Assembly: GCA_910575555.1 (NCBI GenBank)
Contig: CAJTFX010000021.1
Location: forward strand, 1 to 64,000
Length of the DNA: 64,000 nucleotides
Direction: 5' to 3'
Origin: Lachnospiraceae bacterium
Lineage (GTDB): Bacteria; Bacillota; Clostridia; Lachnospirales; Lachnospiraceae
Shown piece by piece: positions 16,647-26,062 of the stretch. The notes beneath the pieces were generated by a model, which had not been told where the DNA came from, made no database searches, and was given only the letters and a program-made list of their open reading frames with translations. Within the stretch, counting starts at the first letter, position 1, and the number at the start of each line of letters is the position of its first letter. A program made the translations under genes and the position numbers.

Positions 16647-17033
16647 TCAGACGGAAATCTCCCCATGCTTTTCATAAGATGTGATTTTGGAAATCTTATT
16701 TTCCCCGTCTACAAATACCACGTTCGGCCGGTATTCTTTTGCTTCCTCCGGCGTCATCTGTGCATAGGCCATAATAATGATATGGTCGCCGGTCTGCACC
16801 TGGCGGGCCGCCGCTCCGTTCAGGCAGATCATGCCGCTGTCCGGCTCTCCTGCTATGGTGTAAGTTTCGAAACGGTTTCCGTTTTCTATGTCTACAATCT
16901 GTACATTTTCATATTCCAGAATTCCTGCCGCCTCAAGAAGCTTAGGGTCTACGGTAATGCTGCCCACATAATGAAGCTCTGCCTGCTTCACTACGGCACG
17001 GTGGATTTTTCCTTTTAACATTTTTAAATACAT
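16647..17033 (-). CDS. panD: Aspartate 1-decarboxylase
   Basis: This 128-residue pyruvoyl enzyme precursor makes beta-alanine from aspartate for pantothenate. The self-cleavage site is present as HYVGSITVD, with the Gly24-Ser25 bond matching the family exactly; Ser25 becomes the pyruvoyl group. [18 protein letters not shown] and the C-terminal [11 protein letters not shown] are also canonical. The ATG at 17033 has AAGGAG 7 nt upstream; an internal Met at position 5 is less well placed. It lies 30 bp after panC in the operon. Confidence 0.96.
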   Translation of the reverse strand: MYLKMLKGKIHRAVVKQAELHYVGSITVDPKLLEAAGILEYENVQIVDIENGNRFETYTIAGEPDSGMICLNGAAARQVQTGDHIIIMAYAQMTPEEAKEYRPNVVFVDGENKISKITSYEKHGEISV

Positions 17034-17063
17034 GGCATATCTCCTTTTTCGTTCTCTGCTGCC

Positions 17064-17915
17064 TTATGTCTCAGGCGCATAACTAAAATTGTCAATCAGC
17101 CTTGTTTTTCCAATATAAACTGCCAGGGCTGCCAGAATGGGACCGTCTATCTTTTTCACCGGCTCTAAATTCTCAGCGTCTACAAGCTCCACATAGTCCA
17201 CCCGGGCAAGGGGCTCTGTCCGGATTTGTTTCAGAATGGCCGCTTTGACTTTCTCTGCATCTTTTTCCCCGGCATGAAGCAGCTCTTCGCCGACGGTCAG
17301 TGATTTGTGCAGAACCAATGCCGCTTTCCTCTCTTTTTCACTCAGATATGTGTTGCGGGAGCTCATGGCAAGCCCGTCCTGTTCCCGGACTATGGGACAG
17401 CCCACAATCACAATATTAAAATTCAAGTCCCGCACCATCCGGCGGATCACCGCAAGCTGCTGCGCGTCCTTCTGTCCGAAATAGGCCCGGTCAGGCGTTA
17501 CAATATTGAAAAGCTTTGACACCACTGTGCACACGCCGCAAAAATGGGTGGGCCTTGTTTTTCCGCAAAGTCCCTTGGTCAGCCGGTCCATATCCACAAA
17601 GGTGCAGCTGTCCGGCGCATACATCTCCTCCGGCGTCGGATGAAAAATCACGTCCGCTCCTGCCGCTTCGCAGAGAGCCGCATCCCGGTCAATGTCTCTG
17701 GGATAAGTGGATAAATCTTCATTTGCGCCGAACTGGGTGGGATTTACAAAATCGCTGACTACCACCCGGCCGTTTTCGCTGACTGCTTTTTCAATCAGGC
17801 TTTTATGCCCTTCGTGAAGATAACCCATGGTGGGCACCAGGCCCACAGAATGGCCTTCTCCCCGCCACCATTTCACGATAGAGCGCAGTTCTTCTATAGT
17901 TGTTACAATCTGCAT
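17064..17915 (-). CDS. panC: Pantothenate synthetase
   Basis: The 283-residue enzyme joins pantoate and beta-alanine using ATP. It has the nucleotidyl-transferase motifs LVPTMGYLHEGHKSLI (HxGH), FVNPTQFGANEDLSTYPR, YFGQKDAQQLAVIRRM and the KMSKS-like LAMSSRNTYL. It ends with RLIDNFSY, as in the family. The start follows a GGAGG site. It sits 18 bp downstream of panB in the same transcript. Confidence 0.96.
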   Translation of the reverse strand: MQIVTTIEELRSIVKWWRGEGHSVGLVPTMGYLHEGHKSLIEKAVSENGRVVVSDFVNPTQFGANEDLSTYPRDIDRDAALCEAAGADVIFHPTPEEMYAPDSCTFVDMDRLTKGLCGKTRPTHFCGVCTVVSKLFNIVTPDRAYFGQKDAQQLAVIRRMVRDLNFNIVIVGCPIVREQDGLAMSSRNTYLSEKERKAALVLHKSLTVGEELLHAGEKDAEKVKAAILKQIRTEPLARVDYVELVDAENLEPVKKIDGPILAALAVYIGKTRLIDNFSYAPET

Positions 17916-17933
17916 CGTATTCCTCCATTATAT

Positions 17934-18761
17934 TCAGTACAGTTTTTCTATTACATCGTCATCTATTTTAAAAGTATGTTCCGGCGCCGGGAAAGTCCCC
18001 GCTTTCACTTCATCGCTGTAGTTCTGAAATGCCTCTTTCATTACCGAGCCCACTTCTCCGAACCGTTTGACAAATTTCGGTTTGAAATCGCCAAACATGG
18101 AGAGCATGTCCTGATATACAAGAACCTGTCCGTCGCAGTCTGCTCCGGCGCCGATTCCGATGGTGGGCACATGCAGCTTCTCCGTCACCAGTTTGGCCAG
18201 TTTGGCCGGTACGCATTCCAAAACCACTGCCACCGCCCCGGCTTCCTCCACAATTCGGGCGTCCTCCAGCAGTTTTCTGGCCGCCGCTTCCGACTTGCCC
18301 TGCACTTTAAAGCCGCCAAAGGCATTCAAAGACTGAGGCGTCAGTCCCAGATGGGCAACCACCGGAATGGAAGCGGCTGTAATGGCTTTGATATGATCTG
18401 CAAATTCCCGGCCGCCTTCTAATTTCACGGCCTGGGCCCGGCCCTCCTTCATCAGCCGCCCGGCGTTTACCACGGCGTCATACACGGAAGTCTGATAGGA
18501 CATAAACGGCATATCCGCCACCACCAGCGCCTGCTTCGCGCCCCGGGCCACCGCGCTGGTGTGATGAATCATGTCCTCCATAGTCACTGACAGAGTATCT
18601 TCATACCCTAACATAACCATACCCAGGGAATCTCCCACCAGAATCATATTAATGCCTGCTTCATCAATTAACTTTGCCATGGAGTAGTCATAGGCGGTAA
18701 GCATTGTTACCTTTTCGCCCCGTTCCTTGGCTTCCCGTATTGTTACAACTGTGTTTTTCAT
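17934..18761 (-). CDS. panB: 3-methyl-2-oxobutanoate hydroxymethyltransferase
   Basis: The protein of about 275 residues transfers a hydroxymethyl group from methylene-tetrahydrofolate to 2-ketoisovalerate, giving ketopantoate. Family motifs are [54 protein letters not shown] and [11 protein letters not shown], and the catalytic glutamate is in [10 protein letters not shown]. The frame opens with a GTG four codons upstream, but the ATG at 18761 is 6 nt from GAGG and begins at the conserved N-terminus, so I prefer it. Eight bases separate it from the stop codon of the preceding gene. Confidence 0.95.
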   Translation of the reverse strand: MKNTVVTIREAKERGEKVTMLTAYDYSMAKLIDEAGINMILVGDSLGMVMLGYEDTLSVTMEDMIHHTSAVARGAKQALVVADMPFMSYQTSVYDAVVNAGRLMKEGRAQAVKLEGGREFADHIKAITAASIPVVAHLGLTPQSLNAFGGFKVQGKSEAAARKLLEDARIVEEAGAVAVVLECVPAKLAKLVTEKLHVPTIGIGAGADCDGQVLVYQDMLSMFGDFKPKFVKRFGEVGSVMKEAFQNYSDEVKAGTFPAPEHTFKIDDDVIEKLY

Positions 18762-18769
18762 AGTCATCC

Positions 18770-19666
18770 TCACTTGCTTTCTAATATTTGTTTCATGGTC
18801 TCATAACTGCGCTCCGGGTGCTTCTTCTCTGCAAGCTCCATCACCACGGCTCCCACTGCCCGGTAAGCCAATTCCCGCCGGGGCCTGTCCATATGCTCCA
18901 GATGTTTTCGGACGGTCTCCGTGTCATTGCGCTCAATGGGCCCGGTCAGCGCCTGCGCACACCCCCGGTATTCTGCTTTTTTGCCGGTACGGCCTGCATC
19001 TTCCTCTGAAACTGCTTCAAAGATGGATTTCACATTGTTTTCCACCAGAGGCTTCAGCAGTTCATAGGCGGACATTTCGGAAATTCCGGCTTCTTCCATC
19101 AGCTCCACCGCCATGGAAATAAGCCCCACCACCTGATTGCTTGCAATGCTTGCGGCCGCATGGTATTTGGCCTTTTCGGAAGTGGAAATCTCCGCAATCC
19201 GGTTGGGCAGCAGCCGAAAAAGCTCCTGCATCCTTGTCAATGCCGTCCGGCAGCCCTCTACCGCAAAGGCTGCGCCTGTTAAATTCTGATAAGCTGTGAA
19301 TTTGCTGCTGAACGCGTAAATCGGATGGATCGAGCAGACATATGCGCCTGTCTCTTCCCAGTTTGAAAATATATCACTTGATAAAGAACCACTAAAGTGG
19401 CAGATGACTTTTCCTTTCACATTCTTCTCTGCAATGCAATCCCATACCTGAACGATTGCTCCGTCTGTGGTGGTAATAAAAAGGGTATCGCTTGCGCGTA
19501 TCAGTGAATCCAGTGTTTCAAAATATTCTGTGCCTGTAAATTCCGCGGACTCTCTTCCGCTGCTTTCGGTTCTGCTGTAAAAACCTGTGACACATGCGCC
19601 GTGATCTTTCACATATTTTGCCAGGGTCGTTCCCACTTTTCCGGCGCCAATAATCCCTATCTGCAT
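18770..19666 (-). CDS. panG: Rossmann/DUF2520 protein, probable ketopantoate reductase of the PanG type
   Basis: The 298-residue protein begins [20 protein letters not shown], a Rossmann NAD(P)-binding loop. It continues with the predicted-oxidoreductase pattern [29 protein letters not shown] and [10 protein letters not shown], and then a helical DUF2520 C-terminal part (about 165-298). Its place as first gene before panB, panC and panD, and the absence of panE, make it the obvious ketopantoate reductase. A non-PanE ketopantoate reductase, PanG, was described in Francisella with homologues in Clostridia. That this is the same family is inferred from fold and context. The ATG at 19666 follows GGAGGCGG; an ATG four codons upstream lies before that site. 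Confidence 0.75.
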   Translation of the reverse strand: MQIGIIGAGKVGTTLAKYVKDHGACVTGFYSRTESSGRESAEFTGTEYFETLDSLIRASDTLFITTTDGAIVQVWDCIAEKNVKGKVICHFSGSLSSDIFSNWEETGAYVCSIHPIYAFSSKFTAYQNLTGAAFAVEGCRTALTRMQELFRLLPNRIAEISTSEKAKYHAAASIASNQVVGLISMAVELMEEAGISEMSAYELLKPLVENNVKSIFEAVSEEDAGRTGKKAEYRGCAQALTGPIERNDTETVRKHLEHMDRPRRELAYRAVGAVVMELAEKKHPERSYETMKQILESK

Positions 19667-19910
19667 ATCCGCCTCCATTTCCTGCGAAAGCCATAGTTCC
19701 GCACCTTAAATCTCAAATGGAAAGGCCGCTGTCCTTCAGGCCATGCGCCCGCTGCCGGACACGATGGCAGTTATCAAAGTGATACAGTTTCTTCCTGAAT
19801 ACCGTTCGTCATTAAATTAACACATATAGGGGATTTTTACAATAGGGAATGGGAGATTGGGTTGTATAAAATGAAGTGCAAATCATATTTCTTTTGCTTC
19901 CCTTAAATTC

Positions 19911-19939
19911 TTGTTGTAGACTTTAATTTGTGCTAAACT
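19911..19939 (+). promoter_or_regulatory. Promoter of the GntR regulator gene
   Basis: TTGTTG (19911-19916) and TAAACT (19934-19939) are 17 bp apart upstream of the regulator. The remaining part of the gap 19667-19910 probably carries the pan operon promoter on the other strand, but I could not fix its boxes. Confidence 0.4.
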
Positions 19940-19996
19940 GTTATTGCCAAAATAAAAAACGAAATTTCACTATATACCAGGAATTGAGGAAAAATC

Positions 19997-21112
19997 ATGG
20001 GAAAGACAATTATGTATGAGCAAATATATTCAGATTTACTGAATAAGATCCAGCGCGGCATATTTGCCCAGGGAGATAAACTTCCCTCTGAAAAAGAATT
20101 ATCGGAAGAATATGGCGTAAGCCGCATTACAAGCAAACGGGCGCTGGATATACTGGCAGAAAATCAGTATATTACCCGCAGCAGGGGAAAAGGTTCCTTT
20201 GTCACCGGAAACCAGGGTGATATTTTGGCCCGGAATGTTTTTCCGGAAGAAGAAGCCATACTGAAAAAGCCGCTGATCGGCGTAGTTTTCGATACGTTCG
20301 GAAGCGATTTCGGAAGCGGGCTGCTGCGCAGCATTGAGTTAGAATGCCGGAAAAAAGGATACGACATGCTGTTTCGATGTTCTTACGGCAATATTGAGGA
20401 AGAAAACGAAGCAATCCGAAGGGCCCTCCAGCTTGGAGCAAAAGGATTAATTCTAATGTGCGCCCAGGGAGAAGTCTACAACAGCATGATTCTTCAGCTT
20501 GTTGTGGATAAGTTCCCGATGGTTCTCATTGACAGACAAATGAAAGGCATCCCCATTCCCTGTATAAAAACAGATAATTATTCCGCATCCAAAAAACTGA
20601 CACAGATATTGATCTCACGGGGACATAAAAAAATATGTTTTGTATCCCACTCCTTCAATAATACCTCCACCATCCATGAACGTCACAATGGTTTTGTGGA
20701 CGGCATTATGGAGCACGAAGATGTGAACGGAGTTTTTGACGCGATCAGATGCTACGATCCGGCGTCAGAAGATATGGTGCGGGAAAACATTCACTTTGAC
20801 CCTTCCGAGATTATGAAGGTAATTCAAAAAAACGCCGACTGCTCCGCCTTTCTTATTGTAGAATTCCAGATGGGCGCTCTTTTTGGAAGGGCGCTGAAAT
20901 CCATGAATCTGAAGAAAGAAATCGCAGTTTTTGACTGCCTGTCTGAAGCTTATATGGACGAATATGATTTTGTCTATGTAAAGCAGGACGAAAATTCCAT
21001 GGGCATAAAGGCTGTGCAGACATTATGCGCCGTCATGGAAGGAAAAGCGGTGGAAGATGTTATAAATATTCCTTATGATGTCATAATAGATAAATCTCAA
21101 GATGCAAAATAG
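19997..21112 (+). CDS. GntR-family regulator with a LacI-type sugar-binding domain
   Basis: The 371-residue protein has an N-terminal winged helix of the GntR type (IYSDLLNKIQRGIFAQGDKL, PSEKELSEEYGVSRITSKRA, RSRGKGSFV; residues about 5-72). It is fused to a periplasmic-binding-protein-like sensor (about 90-365; PLIGVVFDTFGSDFG, AKGLILMCAQGE, MVLIDRQMKG, GHKKICFVSH), the AraR-like arrangement. Such regulators release DNA when they bind a sugar. It is directly upstream of the mannoside operon on the same strand, so it is the probable local regulator. Three copies of AATGATAT lie between it and the operon. Whether it represses or activates is unknown. Confidence 0.9.
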   Translation: MGKTIMYEQIYSDLLNKIQRGIFAQGDKLPSEKELSEEYGVSRITSKRALDILAENQYITRSRGKGSFVTGNQGDILARNVFPEEEAILKKPLIGVVFDTFGSDFGSGLLRSIELECRKKGYDMLFRCSYGNIEEENEAIRRALQLGAKGLILMCAQGEVYNSMILQLVVDKFPMVLIDRQMKGIPIPCIKTDNYSASKKLTQILISRGHKKICFVSHSFNNTSTIHERHNGFVDGIMEHEDVNGVFDAIRCYDPASEDMVRENIHFDPSEIMKVIQKNADCSAFLIVEFQMGALFGRALKSMNLKKEIAVFDCLSEAYMDEYDFVYVKQDENSMGIKAVQTLCAVMEGKAVEDVINIPYDVIIDKSQDAK

Positions 21113-21178
21113 TACAAATAGAACAAATTCCCCACAAGTTGATATATAAATGATATGTACATATGATATAAAAAAGAA

Positions 21179-21225
21179 GCTGACTTATAGGCAAATTTAC
21201 GAAACCGTCTATGAGCCGGCTTTTT
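21179..21225 (+). terminator. Rho-independent terminator of the GntR gene
   Basis: Arms 21179-21190 and 21209-21220 pair with one mismatch and two G-U pairs around an 18-nt loop, followed by TTTTT at 21221-21225. It separates the regulator from the mannoside operon promoter, which begins four bases later. Confidence 0.6.
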
Positions 21226-21228
21226 CTA

Positions 21229-21302
21229 TTGACATTTTTGCCCAATAATGATATATTTGCCATAACATCATAAAGCAATTCGCCAAAAAGATATAATGAT
21301 AT
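21229..21302 (+). promoter_or_regulatory. Mannoside operon promoter with repeated AATGATAT motifs
   Basis: TTGACA (21229-21234) and TATATT (21252-21257) are 17 bp apart. The motif AATGATAT occurs at 21149-21156, at 21247-21254 (overlapping the -10 box) and at 21295-21302. Repeats over the -10 box and downstream would suit repression by the adjacent GntR-type regulator. This assignment is inference. Confidence 0.55.
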
Positions 21303-21449
21303 ATTATTTCAACCTGGTATCTTTTTGATGCAATCCTGTGATTTCTATGGCGGCAGAAAGACACACCATTTGCAAAAAACAACATTGAAAAGGAATGTGC
21401 CGGCCTGAATCGCCTGAAATAAAAATAAAACAAGAAAAGAGGAAAAACT

Positions 21450-22892
21450 ATGAAAAGAAAAATTGTTTCTGTATTAATGGCATCCGTAATGGCGGCAGCT
21501 CTGCTTACAGGCTGCGGCGGAAATTCAAACTCCCCTTCCGGTACCGATTCCCAGGGGAATGATGAAAAAGCCTCAGGCGAAGAAGCAGATTCCACAGGCG
21601 GCGAAACCGGCTCAGACGATGGACAGGTGCTGACCATTGTTTATAACGACTCCAACGACAACGGCGACAGCAGCCCTGTGTACCAGTGGATCACACAGAC
21701 CTATGAGAACTGGGAGAAAAAAGACGAAGTGAAGCTGGACATTCAGGCCCTTGTGGCGACTGACAGTGATTATGTAACGAAAATACAGACGCTTGTACAG
21801 GACGATTCCACCTGCCCGGATCTGTTTCTTGAAGATACGTTCCAGTTAAACACAGATGTAGCGGCAGGCTATGTGGCAGACATCACAGACAAAGTAGCCG
21901 GCTGGGACGACTGGAACTCCTCAATCATTGACGCATTGAAGGAAGCTACGTCCGGCACAGACGGAAACACCTATGCAGTTCCCATCAGCACAGACGTGCG
22001 CGGACTGTGGTACAACAAAGACGTATTTGAAACTGCCGGCCTTGGCAGGGAATGGCAGCCGGAGAGCTGGCAGGATATTCTGGACGCATGCGCTGCCATC
22101 AAAGAAAAGTGCGCGGACGACGTAGTTCCCATCTGGTTTGCATGCAACAGCGGCGAGGCTGAGGCAACCAGTATGAATACCTTCCAGATGTTGCTGGCAG
22201 GCACCGGCGATTCTCTGTGCGACGACGCCACCGGCGTTTACAACTTAAGCAGCGACGGCGTCAAAGACTCTCTGGGCTTTATCAAAACATGCCTGGACGA
22301 AGGATATCTGGGAACCCTTTCTGAGATTCTTGACCCAAGTGATTATACCTATGCAAACCAGTATATGTCCACTGCAAAGCTTGGCATGTATCTGAACGGA
22401 AGCTGGGGCTTCAATGATTATCTTCAGGATTCCGGCTATCCAATGCAGGGCTACACCGACGACACATTGTCTGACGCCCTTGGATTTGCACAGATGCCCA
22501 CCCAGGAAAAAGGCGGCTACGTGACAATGTCCGGCGGATGGAGCTGGGCAATCGCCAATAACTCTGACCAGAAAGACCTTTCCTTTGAATTCATCACCGA
22601 ATTGATGAAATCTGACAATTATATTGTCTACATTGACGGAACCGGAAACCTGGCTACAAGAAATGACATGATGAGCTATGACGAATACAGCAGCAGAATG
22701 TATATCGAAGAGGCAACTGCCATGTCTGAAAACGCTTTTTTCCGTCCTCATGATGAGAATTACTCCAAAGTTTCTTCCTATCTTTATGAGATGGTGGACA
22801 CTGTTATAAGAAACAATACAGATACCGAAGCGGCATTATCTGACTTCAAAACAGGCGCCGCAACAGCAATCGGCGAAGATCTGATTCAGTAA
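21450..22892 (+). CDS. Sugar ABC transporter substrate-binding lipoprotein
   Basis: The 480-residue protein starts with a lipoprotein signal (MKRKIVSVLMASVMAAALL, lipobox LTGC with Cys23) and an S/G/D/E-rich linker. A family-1 extracellular solute-binding domain follows (about 60-470): ADSDYV-type segments, CPDLFLEDTFQLNTDVAAGY, VPISTDVRGLWYNKDVFETA, GSWGFNDYL and MSGGWSWAIANNS. It should capture the oligosaccharide at the cell surface and hand it to the two permeases downstream. The cluster contains alpha-mannosidases, so the ligand is probably an alpha-mannoside. No ATPase is encoded nearby; a shared MsmK-type ATPase elsewhere is usual for such transporters. Confidence 0.92.
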   Translation: MKRKIVSVLMASVMAAALLTGCGGNSNSPSGTDSQGNDEKASGEEADSTGGETGSDDGQVLTIVYNDSNDNGDSSPVYQWITQTYENWEKKDEVKLDIQALVATDSDYVTKIQTLVQDDSTCPDLFLEDTFQLNTDVAAGYVADITDKVAGWDDWNSSIIDALKEATSGTDGNTYAVPISTDVRGLWYNKDVFETAGLGREWQPESWQDILDACAAIKEKCADDVVPIWFACNSGEAEATSMNTFQMLLAGTGDSLCDDATGVYNLSSDGVKDSLGFIKTCLDEGYLGTLSEILDPSDYTYANQYMSTAKLGMYLNGSWGFNDYLQDSGYPMQGYTDDTLSDALGFAQMPTQEKGGYVTMSGGWSWAIANNSDQKDLSFEFITELMKSDNYIVYIDGTGNLATRNDMMSYDEYSSRMYIEEATAMSENAFFRPHDENYSKVSSYLYEMVDTVIRNNTDTEAALSDFKTGAATAIGEDLIQ

Positions 22893-22908
22893 TCCTTTTG
22901 ATGGAGCA

Positions 22909-22950
22909 GCCCCGCGTATCCGAGGAGCTTTTATCCCGGATTCGGGGCGC
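22909..22950 (+). promoter_or_regulatory. Intercistronic hairpin between binding protein and permease
   Basis: Positions 22909-22922 and 22937-22950 form a GC-rich stem around a 14-nt loop, with no T-tract. Such stems after a binding-protein gene commonly protect its mRNA and lower expression of the permeases that follow. Confidence 0.5.
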
Positions 22951-22976
22951 GCTCCCGTTAGAAAATGGAGGTAGGA

Positions 22977-23846
22977 ATGGAAGTATATAAGAAAAAAAAT
23001 TTTATGGGTAAATATATCTACCTGGTTCCGGCAGTCTTTCTCATGCTGTTGTTTTTCGTCTGGCCCATCATTCTGACCATCTACTACTCCTTCACAAATC
23101 TGGCGCTGACCGGTTCTGCAGCCAGCTCTCAGGAATTTGTGGGAATTGCAAATTATAAAAGAATGCTGTCAGATTCCGCCGTTAAGACAAGTGTTGTTAC
23201 AACTGTCATTTTCCTGATCGGCTCGGTGGCAGGGCAGACCATCTTAGGATTTGTCATTGCCTATCTGATGAGAGAAAAGAACCGAATCTTCCGCCGCATC
23301 GTGGGAGCCGTTGTACTGGCTGCATGGGTTATGCCGGAAACAGTGGCGGCAATTTGCGCATATACATTTTTTACCGACAAAGGAACGCTCAATCTGCTTC
23401 TTACTTCCGGCGGATTCGGAATGGTTTCCTGGTTGTTCCGGTATCCTTTGCTTTCGGTGGTTCTTGCAAATATCTGGCACGGCACCGCATTTTCTATGAT
23501 GGTTTACCAGTCCGCTCTGGATAATGTATCCGGAGAAGTGGCAGAATCCGCAATGATCGACGGAGCAAACAGGCTCCAAAATCTGTTTTATATTACGATT
23601 CCGATCATCAAAGATACCATTATGACCAATACCATGCTGATTACCCTGTCAACTCTGGGAACCTTCGGTATGGTATATACCATGACCAGTACCACTGTGC
23701 AGACCCTTCCGGTATTTATGTATATCCGCGCATTTAAAAACTACGAACTGGGCTATGGAACCGCCATTTCCATGCTGATACTTTTGATCGGAGTGATATT
23801 CAGTATCTTCTATGTCAAGATACAGAGCAAGGACGGAGGTAAATGA
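22977..23846 (+). CDS. Sugar ABC transporter permease (MalF/UgpA type)
   Basis: The 289-residue membrane protein has six hydrophobic segments, beginning YIYLVPAVFLMLLFFVWPII. The EAA loop for ATPase contact reads VAESAMIDGANRLQNLFYIT. It forms the translocation channel together with the next gene product. I use the ATG at 22977, which is 5 nt from GGAGG; an ATG four codons earlier lies before this site. Its stop codon overlaps the start of the second permease. Confidence 0.92.
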   Translation: MEVYKKKNFMGKYIYLVPAVFLMLLFFVWPIILTIYYSFTNLALTGSAASSQEFVGIANYKRMLSDSAVKTSVVTTVIFLIGSVAGQTILGFVIAYLMREKNRIFRRIVGAVVLAAWVMPETVAAICAYTFFTDKGTLNLLLTSGGFGMVSWLFRYPLLSVVLANIWHGTAFSMMVYQSALDNVSGEVAESAMIDGANRLQNLFYITIPIIKDTIMTNTMLITLSTLGTFGMVYTMTSTTVQTLPVFMYIRAFKNYELGYGTAISMLILLIGVIFSIFYVKIQSKDGGK

Positions 23847-24661
23847 TGAACAAGAAAAGAGATAAGATAATTGCGTATATTGTACTGGCAATTCTGGCCG
23901 TCGTGTTTGTAATTCCTCTGACCTGGGTGGTTCTGGCTTCCTTTGACACAAACGCTACCCTGGCAGTCAGCGCCCCCAGCCTGACCCTTGACAATTATGC
24001 ACAAGTGCTGACCAACGCCGCCAACCTGCGTTCCTTTGGCAACGGACTGCTGATGGCCCTGGGGACTTCAATCTTTGTTGTTATTTTTGCCATGCTGGCG
24101 GCTTATCCGCTGTCCAGATTTGAAATGAGGCATAAGAAGTTATTTATGCTCAGCATGCTTTTTATGACCTCGCTTCCGATTACAACGGTTATGGTTCCCG
24201 TATTCAAAATTTTCGTTTCGGTTGATTTATATGACAATCGGCTGGGTATCATTTTGTTCATGACGGCCTCATCCATGCCCTACGCCATCTGGATGATGAA
24301 AAATTTTATGGATGCGGTTCCGCTCTCACTGGAGGAAGCTGCATGGATAGACGGCAGCGGCAAATTAAACGGCATCATCCGGGTTGTTATGCCCCTGATG
24401 CTTCCCGGGATTTTTACCATTGCAATTTATACCTTTTCCGGCGCATGGGGTAATTTCTTTGTTCCCTTTATCCTGCTTTCCACCGGTGAAAAATACCCGG
24501 CGTCTATCATGCTGTATCAGTTTTTCGGACAGCACACAGTCGCATACGGCACATTGGCGGCATATTCCATTGCGTATGCCATGCCGTCAGTGATCCTCTA
24601 TGTCATCACCCAGAAGTGGATGTCAAAGGGATTCGGTATGTCAGGCGCGGACAAAGGCTAG
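23843..24661 (+). CDS. Sugar ABC transporter permease (MalG/UgpE type)
   Basis: The 272-residue partner permease has six membrane segments (IIAYIVLAILAVVFVIPLTW is the first) and an EAA loop, LEEAAWIDGSGKLNGIIRVV. It overlaps the upstream permease by 4 bp (AATGATGA), so the two are translationally coupled, as expected for subunits made in equal amounts. Two adjacent ATG codons could serve as start. Confidence 0.92.
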   Translation: MMNKKRDKIIAYIVLAILAVVFVIPLTWVVLASFDTNATLAVSAPSLTLDNYAQVLTNAANLRSFGNGLLMALGTSIFVVIFAMLAAYPLSRFEMRHKKLFMLSMLFMTSLPITTVMVPVFKIFVSVDLYDNRLGIILFMTASSMPYAIWMMKNFMDAVPLSLEEAAWIDGSGKLNGIIRVVMPLMLPGIFTIAIYTFSGAWGNFFVPFILLSTGEKYPASIMLYQFFGQHTVAYGTLAAYSIAYAMPSVILYVITQKWMSKGFGMSGADKG

Positions 24662-24680
24662 TGAAAGGAGATTTTATGAT

Positions 24681-26000
24681 ATGCAGCAGCTTAGCGATTT
24701 ATTGTCTGTAAAACAATTTGTAGAAAAAATACGGAGGCAATTGAATGCTGAGAAGCTGAACATCGGCGATGTGTTTGAGCGGTGCTTTTTAAGCACCCTC
24801 GACACTACGATTCAGCAAAAAAACGACGGTACAACGTTTATTATAACCGGAGACATTCCGGCCATGTGGCTTCGCGATTCCGCTTGTCAGGTGAAGCCAT
24901 ATTTATTTGTGGCAAAAGACGCCCCGGACATCGCCAGAATGATCGAAGGGGTCATCCGCAGGCAGATCAACTCTATCCTGATTGATCCTTACGCAAACGC
25001 GTTCAACGAGTGCGCCAACGGAAATTGCTGGGAGCACGATAAAACAGATATGAAGCCGGAATTATGGGAACGCAAATTTGAGATAGATTCCCTGTGTTTT
25101 CCAATTGAACTGGCTTATCTGTATTGGAAATACTGCAAAAGCACTGCGGTGTTTGACGCTGATTTTCTGAAAGCAGCCAAGCTGATTGTTTCTGTATTCC
25201 GAACGGAACAGAATCATGAGCAGCAGTCGAATTATTCCTTTGAACGGTTCAACTGCGGCTTTGCAGATACCCTGTCCCGAAACGGAAAAGGCGCCCTGGT
25301 AAATCCGGAGGCGGGCCTGATCTGGTCCGGGTTCCGCCCCAGCGACGACGCCTGTGTTTACGGCTATCTGATTCCATCAAACATGTTTGCCGCCGTCATC
25401 CTGGGGTATTTGTCGGAGATTGCCTCCGAGATCTACCAGGAAGATGATTTTGCCCGGGAAACCAGGGCTTTTTCCCGGGAGCTTCGGGCCGCCATTGAAA
25501 AAGCAGCTCTGGTAAAGCCAGACGGAAAACGTTTTTTCAAGCCGTTTTACGCATATGAGGTGGACGGATACGGACAATATCTGATCATGGACGACGCAAA
25601 TCTTCCCAGTCTTTTATCCATGCCTTATTTTGGGTATTGCAGCGCGGACCATGAATATTACAAGCATACCAGGGAAATTATTCTAAGTGAACAAAATCCC
25701 TATTACTACAGCGGAAAATATGCTGAGGGAATCGGAAGCTTCCACACGGCCTCCAACTATGTATGGCATATTTCCATGGGAATGCAGGGACTGACCTCTC
25801 CCTCGCGCAGCGAAAAGAGAAAAATCATTGAAGCCATGGTAGCCACAGACGGCGGAACCGGCTGCATGCACGAAGGAATTGACGTCAACGACCCCTCAAA
25901 GTTCACCAGACCGTGGTTTTCCTGGGCAAATGCAATTTTCACAGAGCTTGTCTTAGATTATTGCGGATACAGTCTGGCGGACAGCATCCGCCGGCCCTGA
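24681..26000 (+). CDS. Glycoside hydrolase family 125, exo-alpha-1,6-mannosidase
   Basis: The 439-residue protein carries the GH125 signature ITGDIPAMWLRDSACQVKPY near residue 60, then DPYANAFNE and CWEHDKTDMKPELWERKFEID, and near the C-terminus a MHEGIDVNDPSKFTRPWFSW segment. GH125 enzymes remove alpha-1,6-linked mannose from the non-reducing end with inversion, as in N-glycan cores and yeast mannan. There is no signal peptide, so it should act on imported oligosaccharide. The longer open frame reaches back into the permease gene; I place the start at 24681, 10 nt after AAAGGAG. Confidence 0.93.
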   Translation: MQQLSDLLSVKQFVEKIRRQLNAEKLNIGDVFERCFLSTLDTTIQQKNDGTTFIITGDIPAMWLRDSACQVKPYLFVAKDAPDIARMIEGVIRRQINSILIDPYANAFNECANGNCWEHDKTDMKPELWERKFEIDSLCFPIELAYLYWKYCKSTAVFDADFLKAAKLIVSVFRTEQNHEQQSNYSFERFNCGFADTLSRNGKGALVNPEAGLIWSGFRPSDDACVYGYLIPSNMFAAVILGYLSEIASEIYQEDDFARETRAFSRELRAAIEKAALVKPDGKRFFKPFYAYEVDGYGQYLIMDDANLPSLLSMPYFGYCSADHEYYKHTREIILSEQNPYYYSGKYAEGIGSFHTASNYVWHISMGMQGLTSPSRSEKRKIIEAMVATDGGTGCMHEGIDVNDPSKFTRPWFSWANAIFTELVLDYCGYSLADSIRRP

Positions 26001-26062
26001 CGCGGCGTAAACTGCAGATTGAACCGCCGGAATCATTAATTGCCAGATAAGGAGATTTTTGA

